Assembly: GCF_902626525.1 (NCBI RefSeq)
Contig: NZ_CACOFR010000003.1
Span: 81,815-145,814 of the forward strand
Reading direction: 5' to 3'
DNA: 64,000 nt
From: an uncultured Prochlorococcus sp.
GTDB lineage: Bacteria; Cyanobacteriota; Cyanobacteriia; PCC-6307; Cyanobiaceae
Shown here: piece after piece, positions 8,036-18,603 of the stretch
Numbering within the stretch: the stretch's first letter is position 1
Layout: the number at the start of each line of letters is the position of its first letter
Position numbers and translations under genes: made by a program
Notes under the pieces: generated by a model
Database searches by the model: none
Seen by the model: only the letters and a program-made list of their open reading frames with translations
Told to the model about the DNA's origin: nothing

Positions 8036-9523
8036 TTGTTAATTCCAACTCAGATTAAAAGTTTAAGACAAAAATTTTATCCGTGTTTAGGTGGCATATT
8101 AGGAGGAATTTCTGTTTCAACTCACTTTTGGCTAATTTGCATGCCGTTATCTTTATTCATTTTATGGAAGGGAACTGAAAGAAGAATAGCGAATTTTTGG
8201 TGGGGTTTTTTCTTTATCTTGATCAGTCATTCTTGGCTTTATGATCTTCATCCATTAACCTGGCTTGGTTTTTCATGGTCAGTAAGTTTATTAGTGACCA
8301 TTTCAATATTAATATTTTGTTCTTTTTGGGGTGGATTGTTAGTTTATTTATGGGGACTTTTAGTTGAAATAATTCTCTTAAGAGAAGATGTTTTTAAAAT
8401 AAAAATTTTACCTTTAATCGTAAAAGTATTTTTTTTATCTTTAACTTGGGGTATTGGTGAATTGATACTTTCTCAAACACCTTTTTTTTGGATAGGTTTA
8501 GGGGAAAGTCTTATCCCAGGTGATATTTATCTTGCTGGTTTGGCAAGATGGATCGGTGCAAGTGGTTTATGCGTAGTACAAATATTGATCGGATTTTGGA
8601 TTTTTTTTATTCACGGTAGATGGGAAAGAAAACTTAACTTTAAACAAACTCTTATTTTCGGAATTTTGGTGATCATTTTTTTTCACTTTATTGGAGGCTT
8701 AATAACTCCAATAAAAAGAAATCATGAATATCCAGTAGCTATATGGCAAACCAATATTTCAACAAGAGAAAAATTAAAAATAGATGATAAATTTATTAAA
8801 GAAAAACTATTTATCGCTCAAAAATATGCTTTGGCTAATAAAGCAAAACTTCTTGTCGCTCCTGAAGGAACGCTATCTCAAAATTTTTATCTAGCTGAAA
8901 GTAGTAAGGTTAATTTTCTGGCAGGAGGTTTCAGGAATTTCAATAATGAGATGAGAAGTTCTTTACTTGGATATCAAGTTGGAGATCAATCTTATACTTC
9001 TTTTATAGATAAAAATAGACTTGTTCCACTGGGCGAAAAAATTCCTACTTTTTTAAATAATTTTTCAAGAGGATTGTCTGCAGTGGGAGGAATTCAACCA
9101 GGCTCCAATTCAAGATTTTTTAATTCTAAATTTTCACCATCACTAGCAATAGCTATTTGTTACGAAATTAGTGATGGATTGAAAATAAGAAAGGCTGTTA
9201 ATAATGGTGGAAAATTAATAGTAACTATTGCAAACTTGGATCCCTATCCAATTAAGCTTTATAATCAATTTCTTTCTTTGGCTAGATTAAGAAGCATTGA
9301 AAATAAGAAAGATAATTTACTTGTAACAAACACCGGTCCTTCAGGTTTAATTAGTGATGATGGAAAAATAATACAAATTTTGGATTTAAATAAAGAGCAA
9401 AATGAAATTGTATTTCCAAATTTTTCATCTGAAAAGAATTTTTATACAAAATTTGGGGATAAACCCATCATATTATTGTTGATAATTTTTATGGGATTAA
9501 ATTTTATTTTGAAAATTAATTAA
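8036..9523 (+). CDS. lnt: Apolipoprotein N-acyltransferase
   Basis: Lnt adds the third acyl chain to lipoproteins in the inner membrane. The 495-residue protein has about six N-terminal membrane helices, a nitrilase-like periplasmic domain (about residues 233-470) and a last C-terminal helix. The catalytic triad is visible: Glu277 in APEGTLS, Lys335 in PLGEKIP and Cys375 in ICYEIS. The start is a TTG; no in-frame ATG gives a better beginning. The 3' end overlaps the end of mnmA by eight bases, tail to tail. Sequence divergence is high, but motifs and topology fit. Confidence 0.93.
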   Translation: MLIPTQIKSLRQKFYPCLGGILGGISVSTHFWLICMPLSLFILWKGTERRIANFWWGFFFILISHSWLYDLHPLTWLGFSWSVSLLVTISILIFCSFWGGLLVYLWGLLVEIILLREDVFKIKILPLIVKVFFLSLTWGIGELILSQTPFFWIGLGESLIPGDIYLAGLARWIGASGLCVVQILIGFWIFFIHGRWERKLNFKQTLIFGILVIIFFHFIGGLITPIKRNHEYPVAIWQTNISTREKLKIDDKFIKEKLFIAQKYALANKAKLLVAPEGTLSQNFYLAESSKVNFLAGGFRNFNNEMRSSLLGYQVGDQSYTSFIDKNRLVPLGEKIPTFLNNFSRGLSAVGGIQPGSNSRFFNSKFSPSLAIAICYEISDGLKIRKAVNNGGKLIVTIANLDPYPIKLYNQFLSLARLRSIENKKDNLLVTNTGPSGLISDDGKIIQILDLNKEQNEIVFPNFSSEKNFYTKFGDKPIILLLIIFMGLNFILKIN

Positions 9524-10670
9524 TTAACCCACCACCTAATAAAATTTGATTCCTATAAAAGACTGCAGCTTGGCCAGGAGTTACCGCACTTTGGCTTTCT
9601 TCAAAAATTAACTTAAATGATTTAGTTGGGTCATCCGTATTTTTCAAGGGAACTAAAGTTCCTTTTACTGGACGACTTCTATATCTTATTTGAGCTTCAA
9701 CTTCTATATCACTATTAGGCTCTTCGATTGAAACCCAGTTAACCTTATTTATTATTGCTTCTTTTTTTAAAAGATCACTTTTATCTGCCACGTATACTAT
9801 ATTTTTTTCTCTATCTAAACTTTTTACATATAGTGGTTCTGGCCAAGCAATACCCAAACCTTTCCTTTGTCCTACGGTAAAGTGTTGAATACCTAGATGC
9901 TTTCCAAGAACTTGGCCATTTACGTGAGAAATTACTCCTTCTTTGGGTTCTATGTGTTTATCGATAAATCTCTGCATTGATCCATAATGCTCAACTAAGC
10001 ATAAATCTTGACTTTCTGGTTTCTGAGCAGTCCTTAGGCCTAATCTTATTGCTTCCTTTCTCGTCTCTTCTTTTTTCATTTCACCAAGAGGGAATTCTAA
10101 TCTGCTTAATACATCTTGTGTCAAGGAATAAAGAAAATAACTTTGATCTTTGTTCTCGTCAGCACCTCTTAAAAGTAGGAATTCCTTGAATTTATATTCT
10201 TTATAGTTATGTATTTTAGTAGAAGATGATTTTTTAATTCTTGCGTAATGTCCAGTAGCAATATAGGTAAACTCTTTTTTATTTATTGCGTAGTTCAGCA
10301 TCTCTTCAAACTTTACATTCTTATTGCACATCGAACATGGAAGGGGAGTAAATCCTTTTTTATAGCTTTCAGTAGTGTTTTTAATTACTTCTCTTTCGAA
10401 AATTTCTCTTGAATCGATTATTTTATGGTTAATTCCTAAGTCTTCGCAAAGGCCAGCAGCATCAACTAATCCTTCAGAGCAACAAGAGCCCTGTCCCTTC
10501 ATTAACCAAAGAGTTAGTCCTTCAACATTCCAGCCATTCTCGATAAGAAGAGCTGCTGAGAGGGAACTATCTACACCACCAGAAAGACCTACAATAATAT
10601 TTTTCTTCTTAGTTTTATTATTAGTAGAAAAGCAGCTCTCTAATTTTTTAACTTTTTGTGTTCTTAACAT
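9516..10670 (-). CDS. mnmA: tRNA-specific 2-thiouridylase
   Basis: MnmA puts sulfur on uridine 34 of tRNAs for Lys, Glu and Gln. The 384-residue product carries the PP-loop GLSGGVDSS at about residues 28-36. The two sulfur-handling cysteines appear as Cys112 in [11 protein letters not shown] and Cys224 in [19 protein letters not shown] and the C-terminal PGQAAVFY segment are also family marks. It is convergent with lnt and divergent from the next gene, so probably monocistronic. The first 22 residues are variable and the start could be slightly downstream. Confidence 0.96.
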   Translation of the reverse strand: MLRTQKVKKLESCFSTNNKTKKKNIIVGLSGGVDSSLSAALLIENGWNVEGLTLWLMKGQGSCCSEGLVDAAGLCEDLGINHKIIDSREIFEREVIKNTTESYKKGFTPLPCSMCNKNVKFEEMLNYAINKKEFTYIATGHYARIKKSSSTKIHNYKEYKFKEFLLLRGADENKDQSYFLYSLTQDVLSRLEFPLGEMKKEETRKEAIRLGLRTAQKPESQDLCLVEHYGSMQRFIDKHIEPKEGVISHVNGQVLGKHLGIQHFTVGQRKGLGIAWPEPLYVKSLDREKNIVYVADKSDLLKKEAIINKVNWVSIEEPNSDIEVEAQIRYRSRPVKGTLVPLKNTDDPTKSFKLIFEESQSAVTPGQAAVFYRNQILLGGGLIN

Positions 10671-10715
10671 GGAAGTAAAATATTTGAATAGTACTTAAAT
10701 TGCTTTGTACACATT

Positions 10716-12281
10716 ATGAATGAAATTAGATGGCCAACAATTGACTCAAAACATTTAATTGTTGATTCAAAGCAAATGTTGATATTAGAGAAAGAAATGT
10801 TTTCTAAAGGGATGCCCCAAGAAGCATTGATGGAAAAAGCTGGCATCAATATTAGTAAGTGGCTTTTGAAGAGGAAATCTCTTCTAAAGCATGGAATAAC
10901 TGTTTTAATAGGCCCAGGACATAATGGTGGGGATGGAGCTGTAATAGCTAGAGAGCTTTTCTTGAAAGGGTATTTAGTCAAGGTATGGTGTCCATTTCCT
11001 ATAAAAAAAACATTAACGATCGACCACATTAATTATCTTACATCTATTGGTGTATCAAAATTAGTAGCTCCCCCCGATACAGGGGGTAAAGAGCTCTGGA
11101 TTGATGCTGTTTTTGGTAATAATCAAACAAAAAATGTTGATAATGGTTTAATTAAATTGTTCAATAAAAAATTTCATAATAAGTACGGTAAGGTAGTAAG
11201 CATAGATGTTCCTACGGGATTATGTCCTAATAAAGGAGAGCCTTTTTTAAATAATGCAGTTAAGGCAGATTATACTTTAGCTATTGGTCTTAATAAGATT
11301 GGTTTAACTCAAGATTCTGCTTTACCTTTTATTGGAGAACTGAACCATATCGATATTGGGGTGCCAATTAATAATTTAATCAATGTTGAAAAAAAAATTT
11401 TCAAGGTTACTTATGAGGATTTAAAAAATATTGATTTACCTTCTTTACCAAAAAATACCAACAAATATAAAAGAGGAAGAACATTAATAATCGCCGGAAG
11501 TGAAAAATATCCAGGAGCTGCATACCTGGCATTAAAAGGGGCCATATCAAGTGGAGTTGGGTTCATTTCTGCTGTACTGCCTCAGTTAGTTGCTGAATCC
11601 ATTTGGAAAGTTGCTCCAGAAATTGTTTTAAAAGGAACTATGCATTCAAATCAAAGTGGTAATTCATCTTTATTCAGTGCATTAAAGGATATTGATCTAA
11701 GTGCGTATGATTCATTAGTTGTAGGCCCAGGAATAGGTATTGATAATGATGATTGGCAAAAATCAAAAGATTTCATCATTAATTTTGAAGGATTATTGAT
11801 CTTAGATGCAGATGCACTCAATAGAATTGCCGAATCTGAATTAGGACCAAAATTCTTTTTAGAGAGAAAATTTAAAACATGGATTACACCTCATTACAAA
11901 GAATTTTCAAGGTTATTCCCAAATATAAAATCTGAGACAAATGTTGGACTCGCTCTTAATGCTGCAAAGGAATTTAATATAAGTGTTTTGTTAAAGGGAT
12001 CTAACAGCATAGTTGCAGATAATAAAAATGCATGGCAACTTTTTGGGACTGATTCTCAGACAGCTAGAGCTGGATTGGGAGATCTTTTATCTGGATTTGT
12101 TGCTGGCAGTTCTGCGATTGATCTAACCTTTTGTAGAAATATAAAAACTGATTTTTTTGCTAAATACGTACTTTTACATTCCTTTGCTGCATCAAAGTGT
12201 AAAACGGGTTCAAACGCATCCGCTATTGGTGATGAATTATCAAAATTAATAAGAAATAAGAAAACGAGACAAATATCTTGA
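10716..12281 (+). CDS. nnr: Bifunctional NAD(P)H-hydrate epimerase / ADP-dependent dehydratase
   Basis: This fused enzyme repairs hydrated NADH and NADPH. The N-terminal YjeF-N epimerase domain (about residues 15-235) contains GPGHNGGDGAVIARELF and SIDVPTGL. The C-terminal ribokinase-like dehydratase domain (about 240-515) has AGSEKYPGAAYLA, LDADALN, TPHYKEFSRL and a final ARAGLGDLLSGFVAG. In most relatives the last motif reads G-S/T-G-D; here it is GLGD, one residue off. The 521-residue length is normal for the fusion. Confidence 0.94.
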   Translation: MNEIRWPTIDSKHLIVDSKQMLILEKEMFSKGMPQEALMEKAGINISKWLLKRKSLLKHGITVLIGPGHNGGDGAVIARELFLKGYLVKVWCPFPIKKTLTIDHINYLTSIGVSKLVAPPDTGGKELWIDAVFGNNQTKNVDNGLIKLFNKKFHNKYGKVVSIDVPTGLCPNKGEPFLNNAVKADYTLAIGLNKIGLTQDSALPFIGELNHIDIGVPINNLINVEKKIFKVTYEDLKNIDLPSLPKNTNKYKRGRTLIIAGSEKYPGAAYLALKGAISSGVGFISAVLPQLVAESIWKVAPEIVLKGTMHSNQSGNSSLFSALKDIDLSAYDSLVVGPGIGIDNDDWQKSKDFIINFEGLLILDADALNRIAESELGPKFFLERKFKTWITPHYKEFSRLFPNIKSETNVGLALNAAKEFNISVLLKGSNSIVADNKNAWQLFGTDSQTARAGLGDLLSGFVAGSSAIDLTFCRNIKTDFFAKYVLLHSFAASKCKTGSNASAIGDELSKLIRNKKTRQIS

Positions 12282-12419
12282 AAGAAACAATTTTAAAGAG
12301 TTTTTTCTAGTTTTAAACACAAAAATATACAAATATTACGCGAAATCTGAAGCGCGCATTAAATATTTGGCTATTTCCAAAAAAGTGTAGGAAAGTCTTA
12401 GTACCTAAATGGGTCAAAA

Positions 12420-13361
12420 ATGGTTTCATCAATTCCAGCACAAGCAGAACCACAGAAGAGGAGAGGAAATGATCCTATAAGTTGGTACTTGCAAAACATC
12501 GGCAGAGTTCCCTTACTAACGCCTGCTGAAGAAATTGAATTGGGTAATCAAGTTCAAAAAATGATGATTCTTACTGAAGATGGCCAATTAAATGAAAAAA
12601 ACAAAGAATTTACAACTCAGCAAAAAAGAACAATAAAAATTGGAAGAAGAGCCAAAGAGAGAATGATGAAAGCTAATTTAAGATTAGTTGTTAGTGTTGC
12701 AAAAAAATACCAAGGTAAAGGACTTGAACTTCTTGATTTGGTTCAAGAAGGTTCTCTTGGTTTAGAAAGAGCTGTTGAAAAATTTGATCCTACTAGAGGA
12801 TATAAGTTTTCTACATATGCTTTTTGGTGGATTCGTCAAAGTATGACAAGAGCAATTGCCTGTCAATCACGAACTATCCGTTTGCCAGTTCACCTAAGTG
12901 AAAGATTAGCATCTATAAGAAAAGTTAGTAGAGACCTAGCACATAAACTTGGTGCCATGCCGAGCAGAATTGAAATTGCAGAAGCCATGGAAATTGATGT
13001 TGAAGAATTAGACTCTGTTTTAAGACAAGCTTTATCAACAAGTAGCTTAGATGCTCCAGTTAATGGTGATGACGGTAGAAGCTTTTTAGGTGATTTAATT
13101 GCAGATAGTAATAATGATGAGCCTTTAGATCAAGTTGAACAAAAAATGCATCAAGAGCAACTTGGTAAATGGTTAAGCCATCTAAGTGAGCAAGAGCAAC
13201 ATGTTCTTAAATTAAGATTTGGATTAGATGGGAATGAAAGACATACACTTGCGGAAATAGGAAGATTATTAGACGTTTCTAGAGAAAGAGTGAGACAAGT
13301 TGAACTTAAGGCGCTAAGAAAATTAAGAAACTTAACCAGAAAGTTACCTAGCGGTATTTAA
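12420..13361 (+). CDS. Group 2 sigma-70 family RNA polymerase sigma factor
   Basis: A non-essential primary-like sigma factor that directs RNA polymerase to promoters, probably under stress or by time of day in cyanobacteria. Region 1.2 (DPISWYLQNIGRVPLLTPAEE), regions 2.1-2.4 (LRLVVSVAKKY, YKFSTYAFWWIRQSMTRAI), region 3 and region 4.2 (TLAEIGRLLDVSRERVRQVE) are all present in 313 residues. Region 1.1 is absent and the protein is short, which separates it from the housekeeping RpoD. Which letter of the cyanobacterial Sig set it is cannot be told from sequence alone. It is tail to tail with pdhA with one base between. Confidence 0.95.
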   Translation: MVSSIPAQAEPQKRRGNDPISWYLQNIGRVPLLTPAEEIELGNQVQKMMILTEDGQLNEKNKEFTTQQKRTIKIGRRAKERMMKANLRLVVSVAKKYQGKGLELLDLVQEGSLGLERAVEKFDPTRGYKFSTYAFWWIRQSMTRAIACQSRTIRLPVHLSERLASIRKVSRDLAHKLGAMPSRIEIAEAMEIDVEELDSVLRQALSTSSLDAPVNGDDGRSFLGDLIADSNNDEPLDQVEQKMHQEQLGKWLSHLSEQEQHVLKLRFGLDGNERHTLAEIGRLLDVSRERVRQVELKALRKLRNLTRKLPSGI

Positions 13362-13362
13362 T

Positions 13363-14400
13363 CTAATCTTCGGCCCAAATATATTTGGTTAATTCTTGTG
13401 AGGGTGGCTCAGGTGCTTCTAAAGCATTTTTAACAGACTCAGATATCTCCGTATCTATTTTCTTTTCAATATTTTTTAATTCTTCTTCCTTTGCAAATTT
13501 ACCATCAATAATTTCTTTGGCTAATTTTTTGATGGGATCTCTTTTTCCCCAAAACTCCTTTTCTTTCTCTGACCTTAATTCATCTGGATCTGCAAGAGAA
13601 TGACCTCTGTATCTGTAAGTTAAGCACTCTAAAAGAGTGGGTCCTTCTCCTGCTCTAGCCCGCTTAATTGCTCTTTGTGCGGCTCCTCTTACTGCTAATA
13701 CATCCATTCCATCAACTTCCTCACCATGCATTCCAAAAGCAGAAGCTTTTCTCCAGATTTCAGGATTGCTTGTTGCTCTATCGTGAGCCATTCCAATAGC
13801 CCATTTATTATTCTCAACGACAAAAATTATGGGTAATTTCCATAATTGAGCCATATTTAAACATTCAAAAAACTGTCCATTATTGCACGTTCCATCTCCG
13901 AAGAATGCTGCAGTCACTGCGTCACTATCATTATTACCTGCAACTTCTTTTTTATATTTACTTGAAAAGGCTGCTCCTAAAGCAACTGGAATCCCTTCCC
14001 CAATAAATGCATAACCTCCCAATAAGTGATGCTCTCTTGAAAATAAGTGCATGGATCCTCCTCGGCCTTTACTACAACCTGTAGCTTTTCCAAAAAGCTC
14101 GCTCATTACTTCAAAGGAAGGGACACCTGCACTTAGTGCATGTACATGATCCCTGTAGGTACTGCAAAACCAATCATGTTTCTTCCTCATCGCTCCAATT
14201 ACACCAGTGCTAATAGCTTCCTGACCGTTATACAGATGAACGAAACCAAACATTTTCCCTCTATAGTACATTTCTGCACACTTATCTTCGAATCTTCGAC
14301 CAAGTGTCATATCTTCATAAAGAAATAATCCCGTTTCTCGATCTAATGCGGCTTTTTTTATATCTTGAAGATTTGAAATTCTCTCTACGTGTGTTTCCAA
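13363..14400 (-). CDS. pdhA: Pyruvate dehydrogenase E1 component, alpha subunit
   Basis: With the beta subunit this forms thiamine-diphosphate-dependent E1, which decarboxylates pyruvate and passes acetyl to lipoyl-E2. The 345-residue product shows [34 protein letters not shown], the thiamine-diphosphate motif [12 protein letters not shown]...NN, and [15 protein letters not shown]. The beta-subunit gene is not adjacent. The E3 gene lpd is about 9 kb away. It is probably transcribed alone, divergent from the division gene that follows. Confidence 0.96.
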   Translation of the reverse strand: METHVERISNLQDIKKAALDRETGLFLYEDMTLGRRFEDKCAEMYYRGKMFGFVHLYNGQEAISTGVIGAMRKKHDWFCSTYRDHVHALSAGVPSFEVMSELFGKATGCSKGRGGSMHLFSREHHLLGGYAFIGEGIPVALGAAFSSKYKKEVAGNNDSDAVTAAFFGDGTCNNGQFFECLNMAQLWKLPIIFVVENNKWAIGMAHDRATSNPEIWRKASAFGMHGEEVDGMDVLAVRGAAQRAIKRARAGEGPTLLECLTYRYRGHSLADPDELRSEKEKEFWGKRDPIKKLAKEIIDGKFAKEEELKNIEKKIDTEISESVKNALEAPEPPSQELTKYIWAED

Positions 14401-14548
14401 GAAAATACCTTAATGAAGTTTTGATTTGTTAACATTCTAAGGTGTGAAGGTCGATTTTCATGATTTTTTTTAAAAACTCTGTAAGACCTTATGAAAAATT
14501 TTTTTAACTTGATAAAATTTGTCTAAGAAATTTTACTAGGATATTTGT

Positions 14549-16639
14549 TTGGAACTTCCTTTAGATCATTTTCGTTTAATAGGCGTAAGCCCCTCGGCAA
14601 CATCTGAGGAAATATTAAGGGCGTTTCAATTGCGTTTGGATAAAACGCCTGATGAAGGATTTACATATGAAGTTTTAACCCAAAGATCAGAATTACTGCG
14701 CCTTACCGCTGATTTGCTTACAGATCCAGAAAGCAGGAGAAAATACGAAAATTTACTACAAAATGGAGCATCTGGATTAGAGTTTTCATCAAATAGAGAA
14801 GTAGCAGGGTTAATACTTCTTTGGGAATCAGGATCCCCAAAAGAAGCTTTTAAAATCACAAAAAAAGCATTGCAGCCTCCACAAACCCCAGCTTTAGGTA
14901 GTAGTAGAGAAGCAGATTTAACTTTATTGGCCGCTTTGACATCTAGAGATTCTGCAATTCAAGAACAACAACTTAGATCCTATTCAGACGCAGCAGACTT
15001 TTTGCAAGATGGTATACAACTTCTTCAAAGAATGGGAAAGCTTGGTGAATTGAGGAAAGAACTTGAAGAGGACTTGGCTTCTTTACTTCCATATAGAATC
15101 CTAGATCTACTTAGTAGAGATTTAAATGATCAGGAATCTCATCAAAAAGGTTTAAGTATGTTGGAAAATTTTATAATTAAGAGAGGTGGTTTAGAGGGTA
15201 ATAGTAAATCTGAATATGGAAATTATTTAAATCAACAAGAATTTGAAGCTTTTTTTCAACAGATAAAGCCATATTTAACAGTGCAAGAACAGATTGATTT
15301 ATTTCTTGAATTACAAAAAAGAGGATCATTAGAAGCAGGATTTCTAGCTTTTCTATCTTTGTCAGCTATTGGGTTCTCAAGAAGAAAACCGGAAAAATTA
15401 TTTGAAGCGAGGAAAATTTTAAAGAAACTAAATATATCTGGTTTAGATTCAATGCCTCTTATTGGTTGTTTAGATTTGCTTTTAGCAGATATTGATCAGG
15501 CTTCTGCCAGGTTTCATAGCAGTTCTGATGATAATTTAAGAGAATGGCTCAATAATTATTCAGGGAACAAGTTAGAGGCAATTTGTATTTTCTGTAAAAA
15601 TTGGTTAGAGAACGATGTTTTAGTTGGTTATAGAGATATTGACTTAAAAAAGGTGGATTTAGATTCTTGGTTTGATGATAGAGAAATTCAAGAATTTATT
15701 GAAAGTCTAGAGAAGAAATCAATTAAAACATTAAGTAAATCAAATCTTCAGAACCAAAAAATTAAAAAGGAATCTTGGACTAATACCAAAGAAGATTTAA
15801 ACAATACATTAGGTAATTTTGACGAGAGGAGATTGCCCTGGCCTGGAGGCATAAAGCAAGAATATGAGAATCTTGATATTCAAGAGAACGAATTCGATGA
15901 GGAAATGGTAAAGAATAAACCAATTGAGTTTTATAAATATTTAATTGAAAAATTTGCGGAATTAAAATTTAGTTTTGGGGAATTTCTGGAGAAAAAATCA
16001 TCTTATCTTTTTTATCTATATGCGTTTGTGATCTTATTTATATTTGGGATTGGTTTCGGATTCTTGAGAAATAACTCCAATAAATACATCCAAAATGATC
16101 AATCGATTGAAAAACCTTCACAAATTGAAGATAAAAAGACAGAACTTAATGAAGAAAATAAAATTCTAGAAAATAAAAAAATATCCTCGAATCAGACTAA
16201 TATTGTAAGTTCAGTACAAAACGAAAATATTTCCTCACAAGTTAAAGAAATCATAGAAGCCTCCCCTTCAATAGAACAAATAAAATATTTGATAGAAACT
16301 TGGCTCTTAAATAAAAGTAATTACATGGCAGGTAAAGGAGAATTAAATCTTTCTAAAATCGTTAAAGATGGCCTAATAAAAAGGACAATAGAAAATAGGA
16401 AAAAAGATATTAAAAAAGGTGTTTATCAAGAAATTAGTTCAGAAATACAAGAAATTGTTTTGAAATCACAAACCTCATCAAGAATAGTTGCTGTAGCTCA
16501 ATTGAGATATAGCGAGAGGATATTTAAAAACTCGGGAGAGTTAGTTAATGAAATCGCCATAAACCCTTTGAAAGTTAAATATATTTTGGGTTTTTCTAAT
16601 AAATCATGGAAATTGGTTGATTTCGTAAGTGGTTTGTAA
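14549..16639 (+). CDS. ftn2: Cell division protein Ftn2/ZipN (ARC6-like)
   Basis: The cyanobacterial Ftn2/ZipN protein anchors FtsZ to the inner membrane; plant ARC6 descends from it. The 696-residue product has a DnaJ-like domain at about residues 5-70 (FRLIGVSPSATSEEI, DPESRRKYE), a long helical cytoplasmic part, one membrane helix at about 485-507 (YLFYLYAFVILFIFGIGFGF) and a periplasmic IMS/DUF4101-type domain at about 575-696. The HPD motif of true DnaJ is missing, as expected for this family. The chosen start is a TTG; it keeps the MELPLDHFRL beginning typical of homologues. Confidence 0.92.
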   Translation: MELPLDHFRLIGVSPSATSEEILRAFQLRLDKTPDEGFTYEVLTQRSELLRLTADLLTDPESRRKYENLLQNGASGLEFSSNREVAGLILLWESGSPKEAFKITKKALQPPQTPALGSSREADLTLLAALTSRDSAIQEQQLRSYSDAADFLQDGIQLLQRMGKLGELRKELEEDLASLLPYRILDLLSRDLNDQESHQKGLSMLENFIIKRGGLEGNSKSEYGNYLNQQEFEAFFQQIKPYLTVQEQIDLFLELQKRGSLEAGFLAFLSLSAIGFSRRKPEKLFEARKILKKLNISGLDSMPLIGCLDLLLADIDQASARFHSSSDDNLREWLNNYSGNKLEAICIFCKNWLENDVLVGYRDIDLKKVDLDSWFDDREIQEFIESLEKKSIKTLSKSNLQNQKIKKESWTNTKEDLNNTLGNFDERRLPWPGGIKQEYENLDIQENEFDEEMVKNKPIEFYKYLIEKFAELKFSFGEFLEKKSSYLFYLYAFVILFIFGIGFGFLRNNSNKYIQNDQSIEKPSQIEDKKTELNEENKILENKKISSNQTNIVSSVQNENISSQVKEIIEASPSIEQIKYLIETWLLNKSNYMAGKGELNLSKIVKDGLIKRTIENRKKDIKKGVYQEISSEIQEIVLKSQTSSRIVAVAQLRYSERIFKNSGELVNEIAINPLKVKYILGFSNKSWKLVDFVSGL

Positions 16640-16659
16640 GTATATATTTAAAGATCATC

Positions 16660-16665
16660 TATAAT
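16660..16665 (+). promoter_or_regulatory. Candidate -10 element of ffh
   Basis: A perfect TATAAT lies 22 bases before the ffh ATG. A weak TTGTAA is present 20 bases further upstream, too far for an ideal -35. Placement is the main support. Confidence 0.35.
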
Positions 16666-16686
16666 AGTTAAAAATACTTTTAGATA

Positions 16687-18147
16687 ATGTTTGATGAACT
16701 CTCATCACGCTTTGAAGACGCAGTAAAGGGTTTAAGAGGCGAAGCAAAAATTAGTGAAAATAATATAAACGACGCCCTTAATCAGGTAAAAAGAGCACTA
16801 CTTGATGCCGATGTTAGTTTATCTGTAGTAAAAGAGTTTATTTCAGATGTCAAAGATAAAGCTATAGGAGAGGAAGTAGTTAGGGGTGTAAACCCAGGTC
16901 AAAAATTTATAGAAATAGTAAATAAAGAGTTGATTAACATTATGGGGAATGAAAATGCTCCATTAAACGAAAATCAAAATAGTCCTACAGTTATTTTAAT
17001 GGCTGGACTCCAGGGAGCTGGTAAAACAACTGCAACAGGAAAGTTAGGCCTTTTTCTTAAGGAAAAAGATAAAAAAGTTCTTTTAGTGGCTGCTGATATT
17101 TATCGACCAGCCGCAGTAGATCAACTTAAAACACTAGGAAGTCAATATGACTTAGAAGTTTTTTCAGCGAAAGAAAAAAACAGTAAACCAGAAGAGATAA
17201 CCAAGGATGCATTGAATTATGCGAGTGAAAATAATTTTAATTCGATAATTATTGATACTGCAGGAAGATTGCAAATTGATGATTCAATGATGAGTGAAAT
17301 GGTTCGAATAAAAGAAGTTTCTGACCCTGATGAAGTTTTGCTTGTTGTTGATTCTATGATTGGACAAGAAGCTGCAGACTTGACAAGGTCATTTCATGAA
17401 AAAGTAGGAATCACAGGGGCGATACTTACTAAGTTGGATGGAGATTCAAGAGGAGGAGCCGCTCTATCGATAAGAAAAATAAGTGGTAAACCAATCAAAT
17501 TTATTGGTGTTGGCGAAAAAATAGAGGCACTGCAACCGTTCTATCCAGAAAGAATGGCTAGCAGAATTTTAGGAATGGGTGATGTCTTGACACTTGTTGA
17601 AAAAGCCCAAAAAGAAGTTGAACTTGCTGATGCAGAAGCGATGCAAAAGAAACTGCAGGAAGCAACCTTTGATTTCAATGATTTTGTCAAGCAAATGAGA
17701 TTAATTAAAAGGATGGGATCACTTGGTGGATTAATAAAATTGATACCTGGAATGAATAAAATCGACGAAGGGATGATAAAAAATGGAGAAGATCAACTAA
17801 AAAAAATAGAATCTATGATCTCTTCAATGACTCTTGAAGAAAAACAAAAACCTGAGGTTCTTGCCGCCGAACCTTCAAGAAGACAAAGAATAGCTCAAGG
17901 AAGTGGTTATGAGGCAAAAGATGTAGATAAAGTTTTAGCTGATTTTCAAAGAATGAGAGGTTTTATGAAACAAATGTCTAATGGCGGAATGCCAGGAATG
18001 GGCGGAATGCCAGGAATGGGTGGAATGCCAGGAATGGGTGGAATGCCAGGAATGGGTGGAATGCCAGGAATCGGTGGAATGAGCGGTAATAAACCAATGA
18101 AAAAACAAAAAAATAATAAGAAGAAAAAAGGGTTTGCGGATTTATAG
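16687..18147 (+). CDS. ffh: Signal recognition particle protein Ffh
   Basis: Ffh is the GTPase that with 4.5S RNA delivers membrane proteins to the translocon. The 486-residue protein has the N domain, the G domain (GLQGAGKTTATGKLG, DTAGRLQ, TKLDGDSRGGAALS) and the methionine-rich M domain (LIKLIPGMNKID, EPSRRQRIAQGSG). It ends in a glycine-methionine repeat of five MPGMGG-type units and a lysine-rich tail. rpsP and phoH follow on the same strand, an arrangement suggesting one operon. Confidence 0.97.
   Translation: MFDELSSRFEDAVKGLRGEAKISENNINDALNQVKRALLDADVSLSVVKEFISDVKDKAIGEEVVRGVNPGQKFIEIVNKELINIMGNENAPLNENQNSPTVILMAGLQGAGKTTATGKLGLFLKEKDKKVLLVAADIYRPAAVDQLKTLGSQYDLEVFSAKEKNSKPEEITKDALNYASENNFNSIIIDTAGRLQIDDSMMSEMVRIKEVSDPDEVLLVVDSMIGQEAADLTRSFHEKVGITGAILTKLDGDSRGGAALSIRKISGKPIKFIGVGEKIEALQPFYPERMASRILGMGDVLTLVEKAQKEVELADAEAMQKKLQEATFDFNDFVKQMRLIKRMGSLGGLIKLIPGMNKIDEGMIKNGEDQLKKIESMISSMTLEEKQKPEVLAAEPSRRQRIAQGSGYEAKDVDKVLADFQRMRGFMKQMSNGGMPGMGGMPGMGGMPGMGGMPGMGGMPGIGGMSGNKPMKKQKNNKKKKGFADL
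17989..18078 (+). repeat. Tandem repeat, five 18-bp units inside ffh
   Basis: Five consecutive copies of ATGCCAGGAATGGGTGGA (with single-base variants) start at 17989, 18007, 18025, 18043 and 18061. They encode MPGMGG; the fifth copy is MPGIGG. The near-identity at DNA level points to recent slippage or recombination, so the copy number may vary between strains. Confidence 0.9.
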
Positions 18148-18201
18148 TTTCTAAATTTTTACCCTTAAATGATATTATTATTAAAAACGCATTGATTTAA
18201 G

Positions 18202-18567
18202 ATGATTAAATTGCGCCTTAAGCGCTTTGGAAAGAAAAAAGAGGCAAGTTTCAGAATTGTTGCATGCAATAGTACTTCCAGAAGAGATGGTAGGCCTTTA
18301 GAAGAATTAGGTTTTTATAACCCAAGAACTAAAGAAACTAGGCTTGATACCGAAGCTTTAAGAATAAGGCTTACTCAGGGTGCTCAGCCAACTGATGTTG
18401 TAAGGACTTTATTAGAAAAGGGAGGCTTATTAGAAAAAATAGAAAGACCTTCTATCGCTATCGGTAAGAAAAAGCTAGAAAAGGAAAAAGCAGCTAAGGC
18501 TAAAACCAAAGACGAAGAAAGTGATATTACTAAAGCTGAAAGTGAAAGTAATGAAGCCGAAAGCTAG
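18202..18567 (+). CDS. rpsP: 30S ribosomal protein S16
   Basis: S16 is an early-binding protein of the small ribosomal subunit. The start [20 protein letters not shown] and the segments [15 protein letters not shown] and [16 protein letters not shown] are diagnostic. The 121-residue product is longer than the usual 80-90 because of a highly charged Lys/Glu tail from about residue 85. It lies 54 bases after ffh and 36 bases before the PhoH-like gene. Confidence 0.97.
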   Translation: MIKLRLKRFGKKKEASFRIVACNSTSRRDGRPLEELGFYNPRTKETRLDTEALRIRLTQGAQPTDVVRTLLEKGGLLEKIERPSIAIGKKKLEKEKAAKAKTKDEESDITKAESESNEAES

Positions 18568-18603
18568 TTATTTGATAAATTTTTATTCTTATACAATAAC
18601 TAA

